DNA of 64,000 nt from Alloacidobacterium dinghuense. GTDB lineage: Bacteria; Acidobacteriota; Terriglobia; Terriglobales; Acidobacteriaceae. The translations under genes were made by a program, and so were the position numbers. The notes beneath the pieces are model-generated. The model was not told the origin of the DNA and made no database searches. It saw only the letters and a list, made by a program, of their open reading frames with translations. Shown one piece after another: positions 53,156 through 61,406 of the stretch (the first letter of the stretch is position 1; every line of letters begins with the position of its first letter). Where the stretch lies: contig NZ_CP060394.1 in assembly GCF_014274465.1 (NCBI RefSeq), forward strand, positions 2,418,001 through 2,482,000, given 5' to 3'.

Positions 53156-54061
53156 ATGTCACTTCGACCAGTCAGAGAAGTTATTCAAGCCAGGCCCACA
53201 ATCGAAGGTGCCGGTGTAAAACTGCAGCGTGCGTTCGGCTTCGGCAAGACGAAAGATTTCGATCCATTTCTGCTGCTGGACGATTTTCGCAACAATTCCC
53301 CGGAAGACTACCTTGCCGGCTTTCCTTGGCATCCGCACCGCGGCATCGAAACCATCACCTACGTACTCGCCGGTTCGGTTGAGCACGGCGACAGCCTGGG
53401 GAACAAGGGGCAAATGTCAGCCGGCGACGTGCAATGGATGACAGCTGGCAGCGGCATTCTGCATCAGGAGATGCCCAGGGGTGACGCGCAAGGCCGCATG
53501 CATGGCTTTCAGCTATGGGCGAACTTGCCTTCATCCCTGAAGATGACTGACCCGCGATATCAGGACATCCCATCGAGTGCGATCCCAGAGGTGACCGACG
53601 ACGACTCCACCCGCGTCCGCATTATTTGCGGCGAGTTCTGGAGCAAGAGGGGACCGGTCGAAGGCGTGGCCGCTGATCCAAATTACCTCGATATCTCCGT
53701 GGCGCCGGGCCGGCGGAAGCGGCTCAAGGTGGAGACCACACGTAACGCATTTGCCTACGTATTCGCGGGCTCCGGCAGCTTCCGCGATGCCTCGGATCCG
53801 CGCGCGGTCCTGACCGAGCAGACTGCGAAGCCCGACGCAGCGCCGGTCTACGACATTGGGAATCACTCCCTGGTGCTGTTCGACCGCGGCGACGAGATCA
53901 CAGTGCAAGCCGGACCGCAGGGAATTCGATTCCTGTTGGTATCGGGCAAGCCGATCGAGGAGCCGGTGGCCTGGCACGGCCCCATCGTCATGAACACGCA
54001 GGAGCAGCTACGCCAAGCCATGACCGAGTTGCAGAACGGTATCTTCATTCGTCATTCTTGA
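53156..54061 (+). CDS. Pirin-family protein
   Basis: 301 aa from the ATG at 53156, which follows GGAGG; an in-frame start 11 codons upstream is less likely. Bicupin with metal-binding motif 1 (GFPWHPHRGIETITYVLAG) and H in SGILHQEMP. Family members act as quercetinases or redox-linked regulators. It follows yceI by 61 bp; pirin and YceI genes often stand together. Substrate not known. Confidence 0.88.
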   Translation: MSLRPVREVIQARPTIEGAGVKLQRAFGFGKTKDFDPFLLLDDFRNNSPEDYLAGFPWHPHRGIETITYVLAGSVEHGDSLGNKGQMSAGDVQWMTAGSGILHQEMPRGDAQGRMHGFQLWANLPSSLKMTDPRYQDIPSSAIPEVTDDDSTRVRIICGEFWSKRGPVEGVAADPNYLDISVAPGRRKRLKVETTRNAFAYVFAGSGSFRDASDPRAVLTEQTAKPDAAPVYDIGNHSLVLFDRGDEITVQAGPQGIRFLLVSGKPIEEPVAWHGPIVMNTQEQLRQAMTELQNGIFIRHS

Positions 54062-54658
54062 GTCCAGGTGCAAAGCTACAGAGCACGCCGAGCGCCAAGC
54101 CACTCCCTTGGCGCTTTGACGTTAATGAACGCGGGCTGATCGCGTGCTTGAGGACGAGACAGCGGACATGGAGGATTTCCTTCATGCCCGATTGCGCGAG
54201 CATTGGTTCCGGTGCTGGCCGAGTACACCGGCGTTCGGTAATGCAAGTGAGACCCAAGTCAGCCATCGCCATTTTTGCGACTACGCGGCCACGACTGGGA
54301 CTGTGATTGCTTTGCGGTCGTCATTCACCGCTCGGGCGAGGATGAGAGCTCCCACCCTTGATGAAAACATATGAATCGCATCTCCGCGGGCAGAACGACG
54401 AGAGGGCCATGGGAAACGGGTCGCGAATTTTTGGATGAAAGCCTCTTTAGCTTGTCTGTGAAGGCGCCTCGGTTACGTCAACCACGAAGGGCTTGCATGA
54501 TGAAATCGGAGTTTCGGAAAATCACCTTGAGCGGACCACGGTTGAGTATGGCGAGCTCGACTCTGCCAGTCCGCAGTGGACCGAGAACAAGTCCTGCAAA
54601 CAACAACGAAGCGGCGGATCCTTAGATAATCTCATCCGCTGCTTCGCCTGCTTCAGTC
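54062..54658. other. Gene-poor convergent region with a regulator scrap
   Basis: 597 bp between pirin and the FecR protein gene. It contains a possible TetR C-terminal remnant (54281-54370, minus; VGALILARAVND) and the hairpin at 54608-54645. No other gene is supportable. Confidence 0.5.
54608..54645 (-). terminator. Hairpin after the FecR protein gene
   Basis: Twelve-bp stem (GAAGCGGCGGAT / ATCCGCTGCTTC, one G-U type mismatch) with a 14-base loop, 14 bp past the stop. The U-run is weak. Confidence 0.5.
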
Positions 54659-55627
54659 TTAGCGATGGCCACCACCGCCGTGGAAGCCACCACCGCCAAA
54701 GCCACCATCGCCATGGAACCCACCGCCGTAGCCGCCATGGAATCCACCAGCGCGTCCACTATGGAAGCCGGTCTGTCCTTGCCTATAGGCGCCGCGATAA
54801 CCACCCCGACCGTAGCCGCGGCCATATCCATAAACAAACCCGCCACCATATAAATAGTAGGGCGAGTAGAAGCCATACCCAAAAGGATCGAAAAAAGCAC
54901 CGTCGCCAGGTAACCACGTGTAGCCGTACAGCCCACCATCCCAGAACCAACCTGGCGCAAAACCCGGTACTCCCTCGTATTCGGAGGCCAATTGCACATT
55001 CGCCTCACCTAGATATTGAGATCGCAGGCTGCTCCAGTTGTACAGTGCATCCTCTGACGCCTCTTTGTCGAAGTGCTTTGGCTTTTCTCCATCTCCGTTC
55101 ATTGCCAACTGATGGCCATCCTTCACCACAATTGGCTTCTGCTGGCCATCGACGGGCAATACCTCTGCCTCTCCGTCAAACACCTGCACTGTTCCGAGTT
55201 CGGAGTCGAAGGCATAGAGCCCCGTCTTGAGCAGGCGTGCTTCATCACCTTTCATCCGCACACGCAGATCGTTTTGTTTGAATAACTGATCAACCTCTAC
55301 GTCGGCGCGTCCTTTTATGAGCTCAACTTCTGTGTTGGCAAGGTTGGGCGAGATCATCCTTACTGCACTGTTGTCACCTACCCGGAGAAACACACCCGGC
55401 GCCAGCAAGACCTCTGCCTTTCCATTTCCAGTCTCGATTACCTGTCCCTCGTTCAAAGCAGTGAAGCCGACAGATGACCAGTTCACAACTTGACCATTGA
55501 TCGAAACCTGGCCTTCTACGTAATTAAGTGTCCCTGGTTCGGCTGGGTTCGCGCTCTGGCCTAACATCAGGGCCGGTGCCAACAGAGTCGCCAGGGAAAG
55601 CAGCAAAATTGCCTTCAACCTTGGCAT
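54659..55627 (-). CDS. Exported FecR-domain protein with Gly/His/Tyr-rich tail
   Basis: 322 aa. Signal peptide (LLLSLATLLAPALMLGQ). The FecR-like region (about 35-185) carries GQVSINGQVV, ETGNGKAEVLLAPG and VELIKGRADVEVD. From about 215 the chain becomes low-complexity, rich in Gly, Tyr, Phe and His (FGYGFYSPYYLYGGGF, GGFHGGYGGG repeats) to the end, GGGGHR. Probably periplasmic or cell-surface. The tail could bind metal or form a scaffold, but that is inference. Confidence 0.78.
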   Translation of the reverse strand: MPRLKAILLLSLATLLAPALMLGQSANPAEPGTLNYVEGQVSINGQVVNWSSVGFTALNEGQVIETGNGKAEVLLAPGVFLRVGDNSAVRMISPNLANTEVELIKGRADVEVDQLFKQNDLRVRMKGDEARLLKTGLYAFDSELGTVQVFDGEAEVLPVDGQQKPIVVKDGHQLAMNGDGEKPKHFDKEASEDALYNWSSLRSQYLGEANVQLASEYEGVPGFAPGWFWDGGLYGYTWLPGDGAFFDPFGYGFYSPYYLYGGGFVYGYGRGYGRGGYRGAYRQGQTGFHSGRAGGFHGGYGGGFHGDGGFGGGGFHGGGGHR

Positions 55628-55878
55628 ACATTCAACCTCTGTCTATTAGATGTAGTCCTCCCACAAACGGCGCAAATGCGTGCTGGGTGCGAACTCCCGG
55701 CTGCGGGGCGAATCGAAATATATCCAAAGATGATGAAGAGCGAAAATTTCTTATGATTTGGACCGAGCGCAGCGCTTCGATTCTTGAGGTTGTTGGATGC
55801 ATTACCTGCTACAAGGAACTACAGCGACCCATTGTTGGGCATTCGAATGAACTATCTTGGATTTGCGTCGGGCTCTGC

Positions 55879-56199
55879 CTATCCAAAATCCGGACGGGCT
55901 GGGTGGTCGACAACTATAAGACGCCCATCCGTCAGAGCTTTGACGGAATGGCGGGTGTTCGCAGGCACAATGGCAACGATGCCAGGCCTCACAATCTCGG
56001 CTTTTCCGTCGATTGTCAATTCGAGTTCACCCTCGATCACTTCATAAACCTCTTCTTCCGGGTGGAAGTGCTCGTGAATTGTAGACCCAGCTGCGAACTC
56101 GTAGTGTGCTAATGTCATGTTGGGCGAGTGAACATAACGTCCCTTCCATCCCTGTAGCCGTTCGATGACCTTAAGTCTGTTGGTATCCACGAAGGGCAT
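55879..56199 (-). CDS. Small cupin-domain protein
   Basis: 106 aa, single cupin. Motif 1 HEHFHPEEEVYEVIEGELEL has the full His-x-His and Glu set; motif 2 VPANTRHSVKAL gives the third histidine. No signal peptide. Gaps of 251 bp and 261 bp on either side hold nothing I can name. Activity unknown. Confidence 0.8.
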   Translation of the reverse strand: MPFVDTNRLKVIERLQGWKGRYVHSPNMTLAHYEFAAGSTIHEHFHPEEEVYEVIEGELELTIDGKAEIVRPGIVAIVPANTRHSVKALTDGRLIVVDHPARPDFG

Positions 56200-56460
56200 G
56201 AGAACTTCCTATCTTCGGTGCAACGCGCGAAGGACTAAGGAATTTAGCTCATTTACATTCTAGGCCACTCCCAGGAGAGTCGAATGCGATAACCAGAGGC
56301 TCTGCTCAGAGCTACGTCGTCGTATCCCAGTCACAACTTATCTGATAGCAGGGGCTTATCAAATACCGCTTTAAACAATATCGCTCCGGGTAGTTTCTTA
56401 GATCATCTCTTATGGTGTATTTCAAGATCGTATTTCTGGTCTTGAAGGAAGAAGGTCGCT

Positions 56461-56571
56461 ATGCTTACCTCTTTAGCTCCGCTCTTTCTCTTGCCTGCGA
56501 TTGCTGCCGCTATCGTCATCGTCACTCTGAGCGAGGATCATTTTCATTCGCACCATCATCACCACAGCTAA
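56461..56571 (+). CDS. 36-aa membrane microprotein with poly-His tail
   Basis: ATG 56461 directly after GGAAGAAGG. MLTSLAPLFLLPAIAAAIVI forms one transmembrane helix (about 4-22), then TLSEDHFHSHHHHHS ends the protein with seven histidines in ten residues. Only 41 bp separate its stop from the universal stress protein start, which has AGGAGG, so the two are probably one operon. Metal binding at the membrane face is a reasonable guess. No family known to me. Confidence 0.6.
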   Translation: MLTSLAPLFLLPAIAAAIVIVTLSEDHFHSHHHHHS

Positions 56572-56612
56572 CCGGACATTGCCCATCGCGCAATTGTGTC
56601 AGGAGGTTCGTT

Positions 56613-57101
56613 ATGTTTCATACAATTATGGTTGCCTATGATGAATCACGAGAAGCCGCTCATGCCCTGGCGTCGGCCATCGAACTTGCTAAGCCTCTTG
56701 GAGCTGATTTGAAAATCGTCACAGTCGTCGAGGCTCTGCCTGCCTTTTACAATATCGCTGCGATCGTCTCCCCATCAGTAGTGGATGAGTCGCTCGAAGG
56801 GAAGCGCAGTCAGCTCAGAACTCTTCAACAAAACGCTGTAAAGAGAGCGACGGCGGCCGACGTTAACGCGGACGCAATTCTGGTCGATGGAGGAGAAGTA
56901 TCCGGGATCGTTCGAGCTGCTCAACGTGAGCATGCAGATCTCCTGGTCATCGGCCTGGCAAAACATCACAAGTTCGGAGCGTTCAATTCCACGGCGCACG
57001 ACGTAGCGGACCATACCCCTTGCCCTCTGCTCGAGATCAACGAGAGTCCTCCTCATTCGTCGGGTGTGGGTCAGAACCGGGCCCAGCAGCCATCCTCATG
57101 A
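56613..57101 (+). CDS. Universal stress protein (UspA family)
   Basis: 162 aa from the ATG at 56613 (AGGAGG at 56601-56606). FHTIMVAYDESREAAHALASAI is the family N-terminus. The ATP-binding signature (GxxGxxxxxxxxxGS(T/V)) is only partly kept: ADLLVIGLAKHHKFGAFNSTAHDVADHTPCPLLEI has the right place but few glycines, so nucleotide binding is doubtful. Convergent with the LysR gene, gap 24 bp. Confidence 0.85.
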   Translation: MFHTIMVAYDESREAAHALASAIELAKPLGADLKIVTVVEALPAFYNIAAIVSPSVVDESLEGKRSQLRTLQQNAVKRATAADVNADAILVDGGEVSGIVRAAQREHADLLVIGLAKHHKFGAFNSTAHDVADHTPCPLLEINESPPHSSGVGQNRAQQPSS

Positions 57102-57125
57102 AAGTCGTTGCTGGCCCACTTGCTC

Positions 57126-57992
57126 TCAGAGGCATTTCACGAGGTTCGCGAGGACCGGAGAACGATTGTCTTTCATCCACAGGAACGTCAGGCCCACCTG
57201 AATCCGGCTATCGCGTATCGGCCGAAGTATCACACCTCGACGGAGGAGAACCTGAACAGAGGCTGGAAGAATCGAAATGCCGAATCGAGCGGAAACCAGG
57301 CCGAGAGCTGTCTGCACTGTGGTGATTTCCTGGACTCTCTTTGGCTGAAAGCCCGCGTCGGCGCATTCCGTCATGACGGCGTGACGCAAAACCTCTGCCG
57401 CCGAATTCGATGACAATATAAAGGCCTCTTGCGGGAGTTCTGCAATGGCGACAGAGTCCTTTGCGGCAAGCGGGTGGTCCTCAGGCAAAGCGATCACGAG
57501 GGATTCAGGCTCGAGTTCACGGTAAGCGAAGCCCGCATCGGGCAATGCGTAAACAAGGCCAATATCGATCTCCCCGCTCCTTAATGCGCGTTTCTGGGCT
57601 GTGCTGCCTGATTCAATCAGAGTTACTTCGACCTCTGGAAACTCTGTGCGAAAGTTCTGAAGAAGATTTGGTACGACAGAGAGACCTGCAGTGCTTTGGA
57701 ACCCAAGAACGATTTTCCCCACCTCGCCACGTGCGGCGCGCTGGGCGCTCTTCTGGGCATGGTCGAACTGACGAAGACTCTGCTCCGCCTCAGCGAGAAA
57801 GATCTGGCCGGCTTCTGTCAGACGGAGATGACGGCTCTCGCGATGAAAGAGTTCGACCCCCAGCTCGCTCTCGAGCTGCTGAATGTTCTGAGTAAGTGCA
57901 GGCTGGGCAATGTGAAGACGCTCCGCTGCTCTTCTAACATGCAAAGATCTGGCTACTTCGATGAAGTACCGTAGATGACGATTCTCCAGCAT
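57126..57992 (-). CDS. LysR-family transcriptional regulator
   Basis: 288 aa, full length. Winged helix at 1-60 (LRYFIEVARSLHVRRAAERLHIAQPALTQ split over two turns), then the effector domain with GKIVLGFQSTAGLSVVPNLL and a typical C-terminal end. The divergent position at 58351 holds only a stump of an SDR gene, so its normal target may be lost here. Ligand unknown. Confidence 0.88.
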   Translation of the reverse strand: MLENRHLRYFIEVARSLHVRRAAERLHIAQPALTQNIQQLESELGVELFHRESRHLRLTEAGQIFLAEAEQSLRQFDHAQKSAQRAARGEVGKIVLGFQSTAGLSVVPNLLQNFRTEFPEVEVTLIESGSTAQKRALRSGEIDIGLVYALPDAGFAYRELEPESLVIALPEDHPLAAKDSVAIAELPQEAFILSSNSAAEVLRHAVMTECADAGFQPKRVQEITTVQTALGLVSARFGISILPASVQVLLRRGVILRPIRDSRIQVGLTFLWMKDNRSPVLANLVKCL

Positions 57993-58233
57993 TCGTTTAT
58001 CACTTGGCCGATCAGGAAATTATCGTAGATTTGATGTCATGGAAGATCAAGTTCCAGAGACGCCAATACGGGAATTCTTTTGATCGAGAGGCGAGACATT
58101 TGCAAGGTATTATAGCGATGAGTTTTTCTAGCCTGCGCAACAAGGGATGTCTACTTACCAACTGCGCTCTGTCCGGCGGCAATTCTCGCGATGGCTTCAG
58201 GGGAGAATGTGTGCTTCTTTTTTGGCGCGTTGC

Positions 58234-58719
58234 TCACAGAACTTCCCGATCCGCGCTTGGGGCAGTCCCGTTCAATTTAGTGTATTCTTGCGATTTTGTT
58301 ACTGGAGAAATAGCCTTCGGTATGATGGATTGACAACGAAGGAGTAAAGCTTGATCGCAGTCGTGACCGGAGCAAGTCGAGGCGCGGAGGTCGATTTCCT
58401 TCCGGCGAGACGTAAGCAGGTTACAGGCGACGTTCTTCGGGACCCCGCCAGTGGCTCGCTCATCGAAGGGTCGTCTATAGGTCTCCCGACGCGTGATGAA
58501 CAGTGACTTGCGCTTCATGTGTATGCTCATCGCAGAAATGATTCGGTTCCCCATCAGCGTCACCTTCACCCACTTGGGGTTTGACGTTAGTTCCCAATGC
58601 TCGTCGCGTACGAGCCAAGTGGCTGACTTTTCGCAGATATCGCACCTGCGAAACTGGAAATCGGATTCAAGTGCCTTCATTCCATTTGCCACGGCTTGAG
58701 CCTTGCTCAATTTACCCAC
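58234..58719 (-). CDS. Hypothetical protein, doubtful
   Basis: 161 codons with a GTG start behind GGAGGCAAGG. N-terminal third is plausible (MGKLSKAQAVANGMKALESD, one CDIC pair). The rest has poor composition and overlaps the SDR stump on the other strand. Could be a decayed or spurious frame. Confidence 0.25.
   Translation of the reverse strand: MGKLSKAQAVANGMKALESDFQFRRCDICEKSATWLVRDEHWELTSNPKWVKVTLMGNRIISAMSIHMKRKSLFITRRETYRRPFDERATGGVPKNVACNLLTSRRKEIDLRASTCSGHDCDQALLLRCQSIIPKAISPVTKSQEYTKLNGTAPSADREVL
58351..58506 (+). pseudogene. SDR N-terminal stump
   Basis: TTG start after AAGGAG gives an IAVVTGASRG opening, the Rossmann nucleotide loop of short-chain dehydrogenases, then loses all likeness and stops after 51 codons. 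A TATGAT (58321-58326) lies upstream. Only the first ten residues match, so this is tentative. Confidence 0.35.
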
Positions 58720-59444
58720 ACCTTGCCTCCGCCTCTATTGCCATACCCCGCTGGTCTTCCTCACGATTAACAGCGCCCAGGTATTTATGCGGCCATGCAT
58801 AAACTCATACTCGCAACTGCTTGCACGCGTGTCCTATATCGTGCAAATGGCACCGAGATGCCCATTCACCCCACGGTGTAAGCCATCGCTAGGCGCACTG
58901 TACACAACGATAACTGTGTTCGACGGATCTCAGTACAGTTCGTTTCGTGTTGTCACGATTTTCGCAAATAGATCAAGATCAAAAGCTTCAGCAGCAGGCT
59001 AGCTAACCGGGCGAACAGTGCGATGCAGATGATGGACACTAGTCCGCTGCCTAACATAGTGAAGAGACTGACGCAGATGCTTGGAATCGTGCCGGCGCCG
59101 TCATCAGCACACTTGAATCTGGACCATTTTCCTGAATTGCCGACGTTATCTCTGTAAGTGCGACGGACTCTGCCTTCTTGTTTTTCCTGCACGAGGAATT
59201 CCTCCCGCCAAAGTTATGCCGTGATAGGTAGCCGATTGTTATTTGCGCGAGAATCGCGTGTCGCGGTTGATTAGTCGGGTGAGGATCGCATACAGGAGCC
59301 TCACCGAGATTCCGCACTTCAAGACGCCGATGATGCTCACCAATGGCCCAAGTGTGGGCCAGCTCGATAGAGGCGTACGTCACTGCAGCCAACGGTTGCC
59401 TGACCAACCATCCGTGGCTGAGCCCTGGTGGCAGAACATTCGCG

Positions 59445-59948
59445 TCATTGCGCAACAGTCTTAGCGGCTGAGCCAGCATTGGATTTCTTGCACATATGTA
59501 CAACCGCGCCGCTCTTCTCAAAGCAAACCTCGTCCATTAACGTTTTCATCACGTAGATCCCGCGCCCGGAAGTGCGCAGCCGATTTTCCGGAGCGGTTGG
59601 ATCGGGTAAAGTACCTGTGTTAAACCCTTGTCCCTCGTCCTGAACCGTGATCGAGACTTCGCCCTCCGCAGTGCAACGGCATGTTACGTAAACGCGCTTG
59701 TGAGGGTCCGCGCAGTTGCCGTGAACCACGGCATTCTCCAGTGCCTCGATTAACGCCATCTCAATGTCCGTTTCGCTCCCGTCCTTATTTCGAGACTTTG
59801 TGATGAAGGACATGAGTTGGTCTACGAATGGCGAGATAATATGGATTTGACTCGGCAAGGACTGACGCAACTCAACAAAGAAAAGATCATCAGATGTGCA
59901 AGGTAGAAGAGAGTGTGCGTGTGTTTGAGCCATATCTTCCAACTCCAT
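59445..59948 (-). CDS. RsbW-type anti-sigma factor / serine kinase
   Basis: 167 aa with a HATPase fold. MALIEALENAVVHGNC is the N-box, VQDEGQGFN the G1 motif and SGRGIYVMKTLMDEV the G2 motif. Such proteins bind a sigma factor or phosphorylate an anti-anti-sigma protein. It is 15 bp downstream of the TolC-family gene in the pump operon. No sigma or antagonist gene is visible nearby. Confidence 0.85.
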   Translation of the reverse strand: MELEDMAQTHAHSLLPCTSDDLFFVELRQSLPSQIHIISPFVDQLMSFITKSRNKDGSETDIEMALIEALENAVVHGNCADPHKRVYVTCRCTAEGEVSITVQDEGQGFNTGTLPDPTAPENRLRTSGRGIYVMKTLMDEVCFEKSGAVVHMCKKSNAGSAAKTVAQ

Positions 59949-59963
59949 TGGAACTTGCAGCCT

Positions 59964-61406
59964 TTACTTCCACCCTCCGCCAAGCGCCTTATAAAGCTGC
60001 ACCAGGCTTTGGTATTCGTTGTTGCGTGCCTGTGCCAGGGTGAGTTCGGCATCGAATAAAGATCGCTGGCTATCGAGCACATCGATATAATTCGTGGTCC
60101 CACCTCTGTAGCGCATGAGTGACACGTCGACTGACTCCCGAAGATCCTTTACGGTCTGCTCCTGGCGCTCACGGACCGCATGGTATTTGTCATAGCCAAT
60201 CAAAGCGTCAGAGACATCGCCGAAGGCGCGCTGAATGGTCTGCTGGTAGCTGATCAATGCTTGCCGGTCTTCCGACTTGGCGTAGCGCAGATTGTTGCGC
60301 AGGTACCCGCCTGTGAAGAGCGGTTGCGATAAGGTCGCCGCGTAACTTCCTACTCCGGGAGGGGCGGGGATATTCGACCCATTAAACTGGCTATGTCCAA
60401 ATGCCGCGCCTCCGGAGCCGAGAAGCGATATCTGCGGGAAGAACATCGCTTTGGCCACACCGATGTTCGCGTTTGCTGCAACCAGGTTCTGCTCTGCCTC
60501 ACGAATATCGGGTCTGCGTTCGAGCAGTGATGATGGTAGCCCCGAAGGTAGTTGCGGAGGCAAATTCTCGCTCCACGTCCAACCGCTTGGCGTCTCGATT
60601 CCAAGGGGCATACCACGGGGAACATTGTCCGGATATTTTCCCAGGAGTATGTTAATCGCGTCCTCGGTCTGACCAATCTGCCGTTCCAGGTCCGGGATCT
60701 GCGCATTCGCGGTATCCAGTACTTGCCGGGCCTGAAGCACATCAAGTTTTGTGCCCACGCCGTGCTGGAGGCGCAGCTCGGTGAGCCGAACAGAATCCTC
60801 CTGGGTTCGCACTGTCTCTTTTGCGATCTGAAGCTGCAGATCGAGGTCGCGAAGCAGAAAGTAATCGCTTGCCACATCACTCACGAGCGTCAGAGTTACT
60901 GTCTGCTGCGCGTCTTGAGTAGCCAGCATTTGAGCCCGGGCCGCTTCGGTGGCGCGGCGATAGCGCCCGAAGAAATCCACCTGAAAGATCGCGTCGGCGG
61001 AAAGCGAGAAAATGTTGGACTTAATGTTCTGGTCGGTCTTTCCGCCGCTGAAACTCGGGTCGACTGAGACCTGCGGAAACTCATTCGATCGAGTAATGCC
61101 GACCTGCGCTCTCGCTGCGTTGACGCGCTCGACCGCGAGTTGCAGATCGTAGTTCTGCTTCAGCGCCGTGCGGATCAGATCCTGCAATTGAGGATCATTG
61201 AACACCTGCCACCAAGGCAGATCGGCGAAAGGTGCAGCTTGCGCTTGGGCCTGCTGCGATTCGTCGGGCGCACGGAACGAGGTTGGAGTCTGCACGGATG
61301 GCCGATGATAATTAGGCCCGACGGTGCAGCCTGAAAGCATGAGCGCCGACAACGTGACAAACAGCGTAGCTTTTGCGCCTAAACTGTTTTTCGATCCGTT
61401 ACGCAT
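59964..61406 (-). CDS. TolC-family outer-membrane efflux lipoprotein (NodT-like)
   Basis: 480 aa from the ATG at 61406, with GGAGG nine bases before it. Earlier ATGs at 61415 and 61430 are open but have worse spacing. Lipobox LSGC puts the lipidated cysteine at C27, followed by TVGPNYHRP, typical of RND outer-membrane factors. Two OEP repeats with long helices ([17 protein letters not shown] and the [19 protein letters not shown] pair). It overlaps the pump stop by eight bases. Confidence 0.92.
   Translation of the reverse strand: MRNGSKNSLGAKATLFVTLSALMLSGCTVGPNYHRPSVQTPTSFRAPDESQQAQAQAAPFADLPWWQVFNDPQLQDLIRTALKQNYDLQLAVERVNAARAQVGITRSNEFPQVSVDPSFSGGKTDQNIKSNIFSLSADAIFQVDFFGRYRRATEAARAQMLATQDAQQTVTLTLVSDVASDYFLLRDLDLQLQIAKETVRTQEDSVRLTELRLQHGVGTKLDVLQARQVLDTANAQIPDLERQIGQTEDAINILLGKYPDNVPRGMPLGIETPSGWTWSENLPPQLPSGLPSSLLERRPDIREAEQNLVAANANIGVAKAMFFPQISLLGSGGAAFGHSQFNGSNIPAPPGVGSYAATLSQPLFTGGYLRNNLRYAKSEDRQALISYQQTIQRAFGDVSDALIGYDKYHAVRERQEQTVKDLRESVDVSLMRYRGGTTNYIDVLDSQRSLFDAELTLAQARNNEYQSLVQLYKALGGGWK

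Larger units (their letters stand above)
57993..59444. other. Gene-poor region with scraps
   Basis: 1.45 kb with no well-supported gene. It includes the SDR stump at 58351 and the weak ORF at 58234-58719 on the other strand. The segment 58720-59444 shows only short, out-of-style open frames. Confidence 0.55.

Noticed and set aside
59051-59521. 156-codon minus frame overlapping the RsbW gene end
   Set aside because: Out-of-frame overlap with a well-supported gene and unnatural composition.
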